DNA from: Adiantum capillus-veneris
Lineage: Eukaryota > Streptophyta > Polypodiopsida > Polypodiales > Pteridaceae
Length of the DNA: 60,000 nt
Direction: 5' to 3'
Assembly (NCBI GenBank): GCA_014529385.2
Contig: CM043959.1
Span: forward strand, 16,371,309 to 16,431,308
Numbering within the stretch: position 1 is the stretch's first letter; each line of letters starts with the position of its first letter. The notes beneath the pieces were generated by a model. The model was not told the origin of the DNA. It was given only the letters and a program-made list of their open reading frames with translations, and made no database searches. The position numbers and the translations under genes were made by a program. Shown piece after piece: positions 22,791-33,300 of the stretch.

Positions 22791-24790
22791 ATCATGGTCA
22801 AAGGTGTTGGAGGCATTAAGGGTAAGCTCCGGGTTATTATTAAAGGCTTGAGAGCTTTGTTGGCTCTCCGTTGGCGAGGTGATCTCCAAGTTTGCAGCCA
22901 AGGGTGAGTCTTGATGTTGCGCGTTGCTTGCGAAGTCTTCAAATCCATAGTCTTCCATGGCGAGCGCTCCCGGCAGTGTTGTTGGGAAGCTTATGAGTTG
23001 TTGAGGAAGACCCGAGGTCGGAGGGTTACTGCGAGTCGTTGTAGTTGTTGTTGAGTTGCATAGTTGAGGTTATAAGTATGCGGGCGGTTAACTTTCGGGT
23101 TGTCGAGAGGTTTAAATTTCGTGTGGTGTGACCCAGCGCATAAGCAATGGTGTTATTTCATGCACTTAGAAAAGCCATTGCTATAGTACTACTATCTTTC
23201 CTAGTGTCATAGACACACAAATACTCGTGTATATGAATCTCTAGATGAGAAAGACAAATACTCGTAAGAGAAGCCTAACAGCAACAACATTGTCTCCATT
23301 TGTAATTATTTTTATGAGGCTCGATTCCTCTATAAATGCAATATAAATATTTCTTTTTGTTAAATGGTGTCTCACTGAGTGAGATTATTTAATTTAGATT
23401 ACTGGAGTTTCATACAGATTTGAGAAATATTGTTGATTTTTATGGATATTCTGATTTGCCTGTAAGATGTTTGAAGTTTCAAGTCTTAATCATTCCACCA
23501 TGAAGAAATTCATGCAATATTTTGATTTTGGTTTAATCACTAATGGTTATTCTTATTAAGTGGATCATAACCTTTGTTAAGATGTCCTCATTTGGGGATG
23601 TTGAATATGGGGATGTTGAATATATATCAATAGCAACATTTCAAAAGTTGAGAAAGCTAAATTCTTACTTTCCAAAATGTTATTGTTTCCATACTATGCC
23701 TATGCCAAGCTTGACTTAGAGAAATGACAACTTGAGATGGAGGTGTAGATATATAGGGGTGACTTATTATTGATTCTTGTTTCATCATATATATATATAT
23801 TATAAAGCCTTTGAGTTTCCACCTTTTTGAGTAGTGTTGAGAAGTTTTTGGTATCAAACCTTCTTAAATATCCCTATTCGTTCGCTATTGGTAGCTACTT
23901 ATTTGGTATTGCTAAAGATCATAACAATAGCTATCACCTTGTGAACTTAATTGTTGAATTGCGGATTTGATTTTTACTATGTAGCTCATTTGGATAGAGA
24001 AAGTGTAAATATAAATTATAGATACATGCATTGTTAACATAGAAGATATGTATCACTCGAACCTATATAACTGCTAATCAAGAAACCTTTGGTTGGATAC
24101 TATAACAATAGGGGTCACATGTGGTTTTAAATACCAAAGAAATGGCTTAACCAAAACATTCCCAAGAACACGAGGTAAACACAAGGAAGTAAAAATTGGC
24201 TCCTTGTTTGGTTGATTTCTAGTGCTAAATGTTCTGAGTGCACAAAATTTGTGAGGCCTTTGACCTTGGGAGTTCACTAAAGTATATATAACATAGCACA
24301 TGTGTTCAACAGAAGGGAATTTATATTCTTGTAAAGTTACAGAAACATGTGTAGGTAAGGCCTATAAGGGCTACTTTCAATCCATTGTGGTGAACGCACA
24401 TAGTGAATATTCCGGACATCAAACACTACAACTCTATCTCATGGCCATACATTAAAACAAAGCCCCTATTTGTCATTTTGAAGCCTGAGGGACCCTCAAC
24501 AAGAGGGACTACAACGGCGCGTAGAATGCCCATCCAGGAACAAATAGGGACCAAGATATTTCCAAGAACAGGGGATGGACACAAGGAAGTAAAAAATGGT
24601 TGATAAGTATGATACAAGGTTTAGGTATGTGCCATTTGGGGGGGGGGGGAGGGGTTGCTATGAACACATTAAACTGCCCAATTCTATCTCGTGGCCATGC
24701 ATTAAAAAAAGCTTGTACTTGTCATTTTAGGGCCCCAGGGTCCCTGGGGCCCTAAAATGACAAGTACAAGCTTTTTGTTAATGCATGGCA
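22791..24790 (-). repeat. PLE 5' region, left copy (pseudo-LTR), ending in a cut-off ORF1 start
   Basis: This parallels 27350-29400. It includes the ORF1 start region (ATG near 22957 on the minus strand) and loses similarity to the right copy at about 22791, about 55 codons into ORF1. The last 100 bases on the right are the perfect hairpin listed separately. Confidence 0.85.
24385..24789. repeat. diverged satellite-like units ending in a 96-base hairpin
   Basis: The units share CTATCTC-TGGCCAT-CATTAAA, TTGTCATTTT and GGGACCCTCAACAAGAGGG. The second unit ends in an inverted repeat: 24694-24740 pairs with 24742-24789, and the inner 32 bases of each arm pair perfectly across a single-base loop. 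Related units occur at 29000-29110, 29165-29400 and 29400-29780. Confidence 0.85.
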
Positions 24791-24805
24791 TGATACAATG
24801 TTTAG

Positions 24806-25871
24806 CTATTTGCCATTGGGGGAAAAATGGGTGTGGTGTATGTCTTTGGTTAGGGATAGGAAATCTTTAAGATGTTGTTTGTAACTCAAGAGGATAGGGT
24901 ATAGCTCTATGTGTAACCATTTTGATGCATTTTCTAAAAAATAGCCATTGTAAGCACAAATGGGTCTAGCAACAAGGGATGGTTTATTTAATTTGGGGAG
25001 GAAGTAGATTCGGCAGGGTTTGAAAGGTTTTGAGAGGGGTGCAAGTATGAAGATACGTTGTTCCATGGGGAGGAGGGTGTATCTATGGATGATGGTAGAG
25101 AGGAGAGAGGCTAGGTAGTTGTGAGGAGGTGGGGTGGTTGGTTGATAGGTGATGGGGTCATTTAGCTGTCTAAGTACCTCATTCTCATACCATTCCTTTG
25201 AGAGGATAGTAAGACCAAGGTTTTTGTCGGCGGGTTTAATAACAATGGAGTTATCATGTGAGAGAGATTTGAGAGCTAGATGTACAAACTTTGGAGGTTT
25301 AGAGAAGGAGGTGTTGTAGCTATCCAATTGATGTTTAAGATGCGGTTTGTTATGCTCTGTGATAATTTCTAGAGAGGGATTCTTTTTGGGTGGTTTCCAA
25401 TGGGGGTTGGGTAATTGAAAAGGAGAAAAGGAGGAGGGCTTCATTGGTTTTGAAGAAATCTTTAAGTTGTAAGCTTCTTCCTAAGGTTTCATGTGCTTCT
25501 AGGAGGTATTTGGGTATAGGGTTGGGAGGAGGTGGGATATACTTGAGACCCAAGTTCAAGCATTTATTTTCATTGAAAGTGAGGGGACGTGTGGTGAGGT
25601 TATGTACAAAGTTTGTAGAGACGGCGTTATCAAAAGAGTAGGCCGGTTGCTTACCAAATTTTTTGAGTTTGTACTCATGTGGGTTGGTAAGAGGGAGCCA
25701 AAAACTATTCCTTTTCCTTGAGTTTTTGCATGTTGCTGTCGCGTCGCATTGGAGATTCATCGAGCTAGGCAAAGTCGTAGTCGAGGGGCTTGAAGGAGAG
25801 GGAGTTGAAGGAGAGGTATTAAGCATCCATAGTGTAGGGAGGAGGGGGGGCTTGTCAAAAAGTAGATGCAC
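24806..25871 (-). pseudogene. PLE reverse transcriptase, N-terminal half, frameshifted and lacking the catalytic core
   Basis: Two overlapping minus-strand frames make one PLE RT. The first (25871-about 25440) has LTFNENKCLNLGLKYIPPP and LGRSLQLKDFFK, matching the N-terminal domain ahead of the RT core in PLEs. The second (about 25437-24830) has IVIKPADKNLGLTILSKEWY, then RIYFLPKLNKPSLVARPI and NASKWLHIELYPILLSYK. A one-base shift separates them near 25440. The frame runs into hairpin DNA at about 24830, before the first catalytic aspartate, so this copy is dead. The other RT fragment (30202-29783) overlaps its end and carries the missing core. The ADKNLG and LPKLNK motifs support PLE rather than LINE. 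Confidence 0.82.
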
Positions 25872-25894
25872 CCATGAGGTTGGGTGTGTTTGCC

Positions 25895-27517
25895 CTAGTC
25901 CCTCCTCCCTTTTCCTTTTCCCGAAACCGAAGAGATATGGTTGAGACGAAGTACATGGTTAGTACGGGAAGTAGATTGAAGGTTGTTACGTGACATAGAT
26001 TGGGGGTTTGAGGTAGGCGGAAGAGGTGGAGGAGGCTTAGGGGAAAAGAGATTATGGATGCGATTGAGAGGGTATTTAGGTGGTATGGTGCGTTCTTTGG
26101 AGTAGTGTGGGGAAGGGAGTTTACGTTTTTTGAAAGGGGGAGAGCTTGGGGGAGAGTTAGTCTTAGTATCTTTATTTTGGGAGAAGGGGTGATGAGAGAG
26201 AGTTTTGTTAGGTTTGATTGTTGGACTGGGCTTGGTTTGCTTGTTTGGGAGAGAGGCTCTAGGTGGAAGAAAGGGAGCTTTAGAAGAGGGATGTACAAGG
26301 GGTGATTTGGATAAGGTGAGATGGGAGTTGGAGATTGAAAGGTTTTTGTTTGGGGTATTTTTAGAGGAGGGAAGGTGTTTCATTTGTTTGTACACTTCCC
26401 TCTCAACAAGTTCCTTTATGGATTCTTCTTTGGGGAGAAGGGTTATTTCCTCAAGGGTAGAGGTGATGGTTCGCTTTCTAGCCTTCCTAGCTTCTTCATC
26501 CTTGACGGTGGTTAGGTGGGTGTTAACTATATGTGTTTGCATGAGAGAGAGAAATTGTTGTAGAGTAGAGTCCTTCCATTTTTCCAAGTGACGTTGCCAA
26601 TCGGAGATAGAAACCAAAGGTAGAGAGACGAGTGAGAGTTTTGTTGTGAGGCTAGAGAGGCGGTTGGCGACACTAGTGTGGTAGTTATTTAATTCTTTGT
26701 TGAGGTTTTGGAGGAGAAGTTTGTTGGCTACAATAAGGGCTTGGGTACAATCCAATTGGTATTGGATGGTGAGGGCGGTAAATTTCGCATTGAGAAGGGT
26801 TTGAGCTTGTGTGTCTTCAATTTGTAGACGGGGTGGCTTCATGTTGAGACTATTAGGGGCCAATTGTTGCTTGTGTAGCTCTTCTAAGTGGGTGGTGAAA
26901 GTTGTAGCTTTGCACTTCTTTTTGTGTAGCTTTTGAAATTTGACAAGGGAGAACGAAAGGATTTCTTCAAATTCTTTAGGTTTATCAAGGGGAAGGGAGG
27001 GGGGTTCTATATAATGAGGGGGAGAAACATGGCCAAGGTTGAGAGGGGGTTCAAGTTTAGAGGTGGAAGGTACGGGTTTAGGGTTAGGTAGGTTTGGTTT
27101 AATGGTGTTGAGGGATATTCGGAGGTTGGATTGAGGTCGTTTGTAAGGTTTTGTGGGGGCGGGTGGGGTGAAGTTATCCTCTGGGCTAAGGTTTAGTCGG
27201 ACGGGGGAGTTTGCTTCTCCTTCTTCTTCTTCTTCTTCTTCTTCACCATCTTCTTGAATCATAGTTTGTTGTGGGTTGAGGGAAAAGTTAAAAGCTTCTT
27301 CATGGAGGTGTTCGAGCTCCTCTGTGATTATTTTGTAAGGGTCCACCATGTCGTGGTCAAAGGTGTTGGAGGCATTAAGGGTAAGCTCCGGGTTATTATT
27401 AAAGGCTTGAGAGCTTTGTTGGCTCTCCGTTGGCGAGGTGATCTCCAAGTTTGCAGCCAAGGGTGAGTCTTGATGTTGCGCGTTGCTTGCGAAGTCTTCA
27501 AATCCATAGTCTTCCAT
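25895..27517 (-). CDS. PLE ORF1, 540-residue protein of unknown function
   Basis: This is a long open minus-strand frame just upstream of the RT, beginning MEDYGFEDFASNAQ. It is rich in Ser, Pro, Asn and Leu, with an acidic Glu run near residue 95 (encoded by CTT repeats on the plus strand). A central helical region (about residues 180-375) contains FEEILSFSLVKFQKLHKKK and long Leu/Gln-rich, probably coiled-coil stretches. The C-terminal 150 residues are basic and Pro/Ser/Lys-rich, suggesting nucleic acid binding. No catalytic motif or zinc knuckle is seen. The start is duplicated in the left repeat (about 22957). Some PLEs have an extra ORF ahead of the RT; whether this one is related to those cannot be decided by eye. 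Confidence 0.65.
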   Translation of the reverse strand: MEDYGFEDFASNAQHQDSPLAANLEITSPTESQQSSQAFNNNPELTLNASNTFDHDMVDPYKIITEELEHLHEEAFNFSLNPQQTMIQEDGEEEEEEEEGEANSPVRLNLSPEDNFTPPAPTKPYKRPQSNLRISLNTIKPNLPNPKPVPSTSKLEPPLNLGHVSPPHYIEPPSLPLDKPKEFEEILSFSLVKFQKLHKKKCKATTFTTHLEELHKQQLAPNSLNMKPPRLQIEDTQAQTLLNAKFTALTIQYQLDCTQALIVANKLLLQNLNKELNNYHTSVANRLSSLTTKLSLVSLPLVSISDWQRHLEKWKDSTLQQFLSLMQTHIVNTHLTTVKDEEARKARKRTITSTLEEITLLPKEESIKELVEREVYKQMKHLPSSKNTPNKNLSISNSHLTLSKSPLVHPSSKAPFLPPRASLPNKQTKPSPTIKPNKTLSHHPFSQNKDTKTNSPPSSPPFKKRKLPSPHYSKERTIPPKYPLNRIHNLFSPKPPPPLPPTSNPQSMSRNNLQSTSRTNHVLRLNHISSVSGKGKGRRD

Positions 27518-29400
27518 GGCGAGCGCTCCCGGCAGTGTAGTTGGGAAGCTTGTGAGTTGTTGAGGAAGACCCGAGGTCGGGGGGTTACTGCGAGTCGTTG
27601 TAGTTGTTGTTGAGTTGCATAGTTGAGGTTATAAGTATGCGGGCGGTTAACTTTCGGGTTGTCGGGAGGTTTAAATTTCGTGTGGTGTGACCCGGCGCAT
27701 AAGCAATGGTGTTATTTCTTGCACTTAGAAAAGCCATTGCTATAGTACTACTATCTTCCCTAGTGTCATAGACACACAAATACTCGTGTATATGAATCTC
27801 TAGATGAGAAAGACAAATACTCATAAGAGAAGCCTAACAGCAACAACATTGTCTCCATTTGTAATTATTTTTATGAGGCTAGATTCCTCTATAAATGCAA
27901 TATAAATATTTCTTTTTGTTAAATGGTGTCGCACTCAGTGAGATTATTTAATTTAGATTACTGGAGTTTCATACAGATTTGAGAAATATTGTTGATTTTT
28001 ATGGATATTCTGATTTGCCTGTAAGATGTTTGAAGTTTCAAGTCTTAATCATTCCACCATGAAGAAATTCATGCAATATTTTGATTTTGGTTTAATCACT
28101 AATGGTTATTCTTATTAAGTGGATCATAACCTTTGTTAAGATGTCCTCATTTGGGGATGTTGAATATAGGGATGTTGAATATATATCAATAGCAACATTT
28201 CAAAAGTTGAGAAAGCTAAATTCTTACTTTCCAAAATGTTATTGTTTCCATACTATGCCTATGCCAAGCTTGACTTAGAGAAATGACAACTTGAGATGGA
28301 GGTGTAGATATATAGGGGTGACTTATTATTGATTCTTGTTTCATCATATATATATATATATTATAAAGCCTTTGAGTTTCCACCTTTTTGAGTAGTGTTG
28401 AGAAGTTTTTGGTATCAAACCTTCTTAAATATCCCTATTCGTTCACTCTTGGTAGCTATTTATTTGGTATTGCTAAAGATCATAACAATAGCTATCACCT
28501 TGTGAACTTAATTGTTGAATTGCGGATTTGATTTTTACTATGTAGCTCATTTGGATAGAGAAAGTGTAAATATAAATTATAGATACATGCATTGTTAACA
28601 TAAAAGATATGTATCACTCGAACCTATATAACTGCTAATCAAGAAACCTTTGGTTGGATACTATAACAATAGGGGTCACATGTGGTTTTAAATACCAAAG
28701 AAATGGCTTAACCAAAACATTCCCAAGAACACGAGGTAAACACAAGGAAGTAAAAATTGGCTCCTTGTTTGGTTGATTTCTAGTGCTAAATGTTCTGAGT
28801 GCACAAAATTTGTGAGGCCTTTGACCTTGGGAGTTCACTAAAGTATATATAACATAGCACATGTGTTCAACAGAAGGGAATTTATATTCTTGTAAAGTTA
28901 CAGAAACATGTGTAGGTAAGGCCTATAAGGACTACTTTCAATCCATTGTGGTAAACGCACATAGTGAATACTCCGGACATCAAACACTACAACTCTATCT
29001 CATGGCCATACATTAAAACAAAGCCCCTATTTGTCATTTTGAAGCCTGAGGGACCCTCAACAAGAGGGACCACAACGGCGCGTAGAATGCCCATCTAAGC
29101 ACAAATAGGGACCAAGATATTTCCAAGAACAGGGGATGGACACAAGGAAGTAAAAAATGGTTGATAAGTATGATACAAGGTTTAGGTATGTGCCATTTGG
29201 GCGGGGGGGGGGGTTGCTATGAACACATTAAATTGCCTAGTTCTATCTCGTGGCCATGCATTAACAAAAAGCTTGTACTTGTCATTTTAGGACCCCAGGG
29301 ACCCTCAACAAGAGGGGCCACAAGGGCGCGAAACTGGCCATCCAAAATTGAGGGTCCCTGGGGCCCTTAAATGACAAGTACAAGCTTTTTGTTAATGCAT
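27350..29400 (-). repeat. PLE 5' region, right copy (pseudo-LTR)
   Basis: The parallel copy of 22791-24790, continuing into hairpin units on the right. Both copies contain the same AT microsatellite near CATCATATATATAT (23787 and 28344), differing by one or two units. Confidence 0.85.
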
Positions 29401-29780
29401 GGCATGATACAATGTTTAGCTATTTGCCATTGGGGGGGGGGGGGGGAGTTTGCTATGAATACATTAATTTTCCCAGTTCTATCTCATGGCTATGCATCAG
29501 AAAAAGCCTATACTTGTCATTTTAGGGCCCCAGGGACCCTCAACCTGAGGGGCCACAAGGGCGCGCAAATTGGCCATCCAAAATTTTTGGATGGCCAATT
29601 TGTGCGCCCTTGTGGCCCCTCATGTTGAGGGTCCCTGGAAATTTTGGATGGCCAATTTGTGCGCCCTTGTGGCCCCTCATGTTGAGGGTCCCTGGAAATT
29701 TTGGATGGCCAATTTGTGTGCCCTTGTGGCCCCTCATGTTGAGGGTCCCTGGGGCCCTAAAATGACAAGTACAAGATTTT
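29258..29780. repeat. PLE-associated hairpins with a 57-bp tandem repeat
   Basis: Hairpin 1 (about 29255-29402) pairs GCCATGCATTAACAAAAAGC with its inverse around a GC-rich loop. Hairpin 2 (about 29493-29790) is centred at about 29585. Its right arm holds three copies of a 57-base unit starting ATTTTGGATGGCCAA (29584-29640, 29641-29697 and 29698-29751). As 57 is a multiple of three, the repeats give long but meaningless open frames on both strands. Confidence 0.88.
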
Positions 29781-29782
29781 TT

Positions 29783-30352
29783 TTAATGCATGGCAGTCCA
29801 TATACCAAAGGCATCATCAATGAATCTTTTGAAGTATGCCAGGTTTGGGTCATTGAGAAGTGGGGATTGGGATTCTAGGTGGCAAAGAAAAAGACAAGCA
29901 TAGACTACGGCAAAATTGGATCTCATCGCTGTGCCTTTGATTTGCTTGAAAATTCTATTATTGAAACTGATGTAGTGTTGTGTAAGGATGAGGGTAGAAA
30001 GAGAGATTATGAAGTTGGTTTTTGGGGGATCGAAGTGTTTACAAATGGTTGTTTTAAGAGCAAGGAGTCCTTGGTCTGTTGGGATGCTAGGATAGAGGGA
30101 GTTTATATCAAAAGTAAAGAGGAGAGAATTTGGTGGAAAATGGGTGTGGTGTAGGTCTTTGATTAGGGATAGGGAATCTTTAAGATGTTGTTTGTAACTC
30201 AAGAGGATAGGGTATAGCTCTATGTGTAACCATTTTGATGCATTTTCTAAAAAATAGCCATTGTAAGCACAAATGGGTCTAGCAACAAGGGATGGTTTAT
30301 GTATTTGGGGAGGAAGTAGATTCAGCAGGGTTTGAAAGGTTTTGAGAGGGGT
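29783..30352 (-). pseudogene. PLE reverse transcriptase core fragment (second copy)
   Basis: The minus-strand frame 30202-29783 has the RT core motifs in order: LFTFDINSLYPSIPT (motif A, catalytic Asp), then GTAMRSNFAVVYACLFL (motif B; the usual Gly after Met is Arg) and FKRFIDDAFGIW (motif C, catalytic Asp pair). It ends abruptly three residues later in hairpin DNA. Any thumb or GIY-YIG endonuclease is therefore missing, and I cannot say whether the family is endonuclease-plus or -minus. The right boundary at about 30352 is where similarity to the other copy (24820-25036) stops. Downstream on the minus strand lies the 5' region of the next tandem unit. Confidence 0.85.
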
Positions 30353-33300
30353 GTTGAACTTTTAGGCTATTTTCAAGAGCTTCTAGTGTTCAATTGGCTC
30401 CGAATCTGTATGGGCTTGTCTCACATAAATTTGTTCATATCGTCGTGCTCTTCGACCATCGTGTGATGCAAAAAAATTATATCCTACTCGGATTTTCCAA
30501 AAATCAACGTACAAGTTGGCAATTTCTTAAAAAATGATGTGAAACAGACATTTCTTACTTTTTCCTTAATCTACATGCTCGAACGGGCATTAAAACCATG
30601 GAATCTGAAAATACTCAGAGAACCAATGTTTTTTATTGAGTTAAGGATTGCATTTCCTACATACAAAACTTTCTCAGAATCTCACCCTAACACCTTCAAA
30701 AGTGGCTTCCAAGGAGTGCCCTCGATCAAAAATTGAAACTGAAGGAAAACAATCAGAATGAACTCCTAGACTGTGTACAAACTTTAAAATAACCAAAATT
30801 TCCTTTTAACAAAAGTTATTGCTAAAAATTTGAAAATAGACCACCCTTGGACTTCCCACAATGATAGAAATCAAAGGGTTCAAGGAGAGGTCTGGTGTCA
30901 CAAGTGCATGGTAGAAATCTAATCGAGGCTTATTCCGTCAAGATCTCTTATACTTTATTATGTCTTCTCATGTACAATCTTACCAAACAAAAACAAACTT
31001 ACACTTTAAATGACTTTAAATTTTATTTAACTTATCAAACAATCTAAAATATGGTAGACCTAGAGTGCTCTTACACATCAACAAACAAAAAAGTCCAAAT
31101 TTCTTCTCATTAACTTTGATAAACATACATCTGTGAACAACTTCCAAGGAGTAGTGCGGTCATAGTTCTTACATCCATTCCATGACATGGTATGCTCCTG
31201 GGGTGACCTATCACATAAAAATATCTTTGGTAGGAGTGCCCTCATGTTAGGAAAGGGTGTGTTGCTGCTGATGAAAAGTTTTTGCATTGTCCTACTAGGG
31301 ATCTCTCCATGTTAGCATAATGATTTTTGGTATAGTGGGAGCCACATTGCCGCTGAGGAGAGCTTTGTGCCACCGTAAAAGCTTCATGTTATGCCAGTTC
31401 CTTGAGCCATTCTTGCAAACAACGCCACTCAACTAGCATAGCAAGAGGTCACCTTGTAACAAAAACATGTATGAATTCAACATTTGCAAGCTATATAATG
31501 AAGACACTTGTTAAGTTTATGTTGTACAAATTTGCAAGTATTTCTATCTAACTGGGAATAAACAATAAAAAAATATACATTAGGATGAGATTACCACCCC
31601 TAATAAGCATGGATTTGAAGCACCTACCTGCAAGATGTAACAAAGAAGACTGTTTTAGAGGAAAAGTGGTGACACTTGGCCTCTCTAACCTGCAGCCTTT
31701 CACTATTTGTGCATAAAAGCAACCTTTGTGCCAAGCACTACAAAACAAGTAGAGGCAACACCTTAGACTTCAAAGTTTATGATAAGAAGAACACAATCAA
31801 AAGTAAGAAGTATATTGTTACCTTGCATAAAGGGGTGTTTTATTCAAATATGTGATGGTATTAGCAAGATATTGAAGAATCATCAACATTCATCTCACCG
31901 ATGGTACGACGTTCCTGGGATGACCTCTGCTCACCTTCACGTGCGGCCTTCGATGGAAACGTTGCGAACAAGCAAATATGTATGCATACGATTTGTGATG
32001 TCCTTGAGTACCATGGTAGCTGTTGCATGAGGAAGCAAAGGATGAAAAGAGAGACGGTGGAGGGAGAGAGAGGAACATGGGAGAAGACAAGGAGGTAGTG
32101 GGGGAGAGAGAGAGAGAGTGGAGAAGGAGGAGAGAAGGGGGCAGGGAGGGAGAGGGAGGAACATGGGAGGAGGGAAGGGGACAGTGGGGGAGAGGGAGAG
32201 AGGGGAGGAGGAGGAGAGAAGGGGGCAGGGAGGGAGAGGAGAGGGAGAAAGGAGGGAGGAGGAAGAGAGAAGAAAGGTTTTTTTTTTTTTTGGGGAGTTT
32301 TTTTTTTTAAATTGGACTTTTAGTGCTTGTAAGTTAAAAAAAAGGTCAAAAAATACTTTTTTGATATGGATATATATTGGGGGGGAGTTTTAAGTAAAAA
32401 ATAAGAAAAACTAATTTTTTTTTTAAAAAGTCAAATTTTGGCTCTTAGTGATCCACGTTTTTGATGATGTGGCCACACCTCTTTACTCCCTTCACTTTCA
32501 AAAAGCTAAAGAGAGAAGGTGACCTCTTAGGTCCACATCCTACATGTGTCTAAAAAAAAGGCTAGAAAAGCCTACTAAAAACTAGCTTCTTGAATGCCCT
32601 TGTCCCCTTAACCGTACACACCATTAGCTTTAATTCCTAAAAATTAGGATTCCTTACAAGGCCCATGCAAGGTTCATATTTCTCCTAATGCTGCGCAATC
32701 CAACCCCTTTGGTTAACATCTACGTAGTCAAACCCCTTGGTAAGACCCTTTGTAGAAACTGCTCAACTAGCAGGTAACAATAACCAACATAGTTAACCGT
32801 GTACATAATGATTGGAATCAACTTGAAAGGTTGAGTTTGTCCGCTACCGCGTGGTAGATTGCGGAATTCTTTACTTGAAAGGCTAACTGGGAGAGATCAA
32901 ACTGTGATCCTCAATGCCTATGGGGTAATGTAGAAGTCATCCGCCGGGTCGTATCCCAAAACAATATGTCCATAGACACTCTGTAGTGCTATAGAGAGAG
33001 AGCAGGAAATGCACACAAGTGAACTGCCTAGCTCTGGTGGACAACCATGCTATCTCAACTGATTGCTGCATCTATACTTCCTTGTAGAGATTAACTGATG
33101 TGAGTTGAAGATTTATCAAAAACTCAACTTGAGTGTCGCACTGAAAACATGTAGTGCAAAAATGACATTGTAAACATCCTGAATGACAAGACTCTTGCTT
33201 GTCCATTAATGTTGATGTATACTTCCCTGCGTAGATCTGTTCAATCTTGAAAAAAATCACCCAAAGAATGCGAATAGTTGGGTCTTACCCTTGGCGTGAG

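Larger units (their letters stand above)
22791..30352 (-). mobile_element. tandem Penelope-like element (PLE) array
   Basis: Read on the minus strand from right to left, the array has four parts: the end of one RT copy (30352-29783); hairpin-rich 5' DNA (29780-27518); a copy with ORF1 (27517-25895) and RT (25871-24830); and the next unit's 5' DNA and ORF1 start (24800-22791), cut off. The two 5' regions form a 2-kb direct repeat (22791-24790 and 27350-29400), offset about 4559 bases, with only scattered differences. Head-to-tail partial copies with a repeated 5' segment (a pseudo-LTR) are the known hallmark of PLEs. The RT motifs fit this family and not LINEs or LTR elements. The array lies wholly inside the 16.7-kb LTR element. 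Confidence 0.8.

Noticed and set aside
25855-26305. Frames of about 80-150 codons overlapping the PLE ORF1 on both strands
   Set aside because: They are shadows of ORF1 and of the RT start; no independent motif.
22791-29400. The 2-kb direct repeats as LTRs of a conventional LTR retrotransposon
   Set aside because: They contain the start of a coding ORF, lack TG/CA ends, PBS and PPT, and flank a Penelope-type RT. A pseudo-LTR explanation fits better.
29540-29878. Repetitive protein frames on both strands (GHPKFPGTLNMRGHKG and FWMANLCALVAPHVEG)
   Set aside because: They are translations of the 57-bp tandem repeat; because 57 is a multiple of three, any frame stays open. No gene context.
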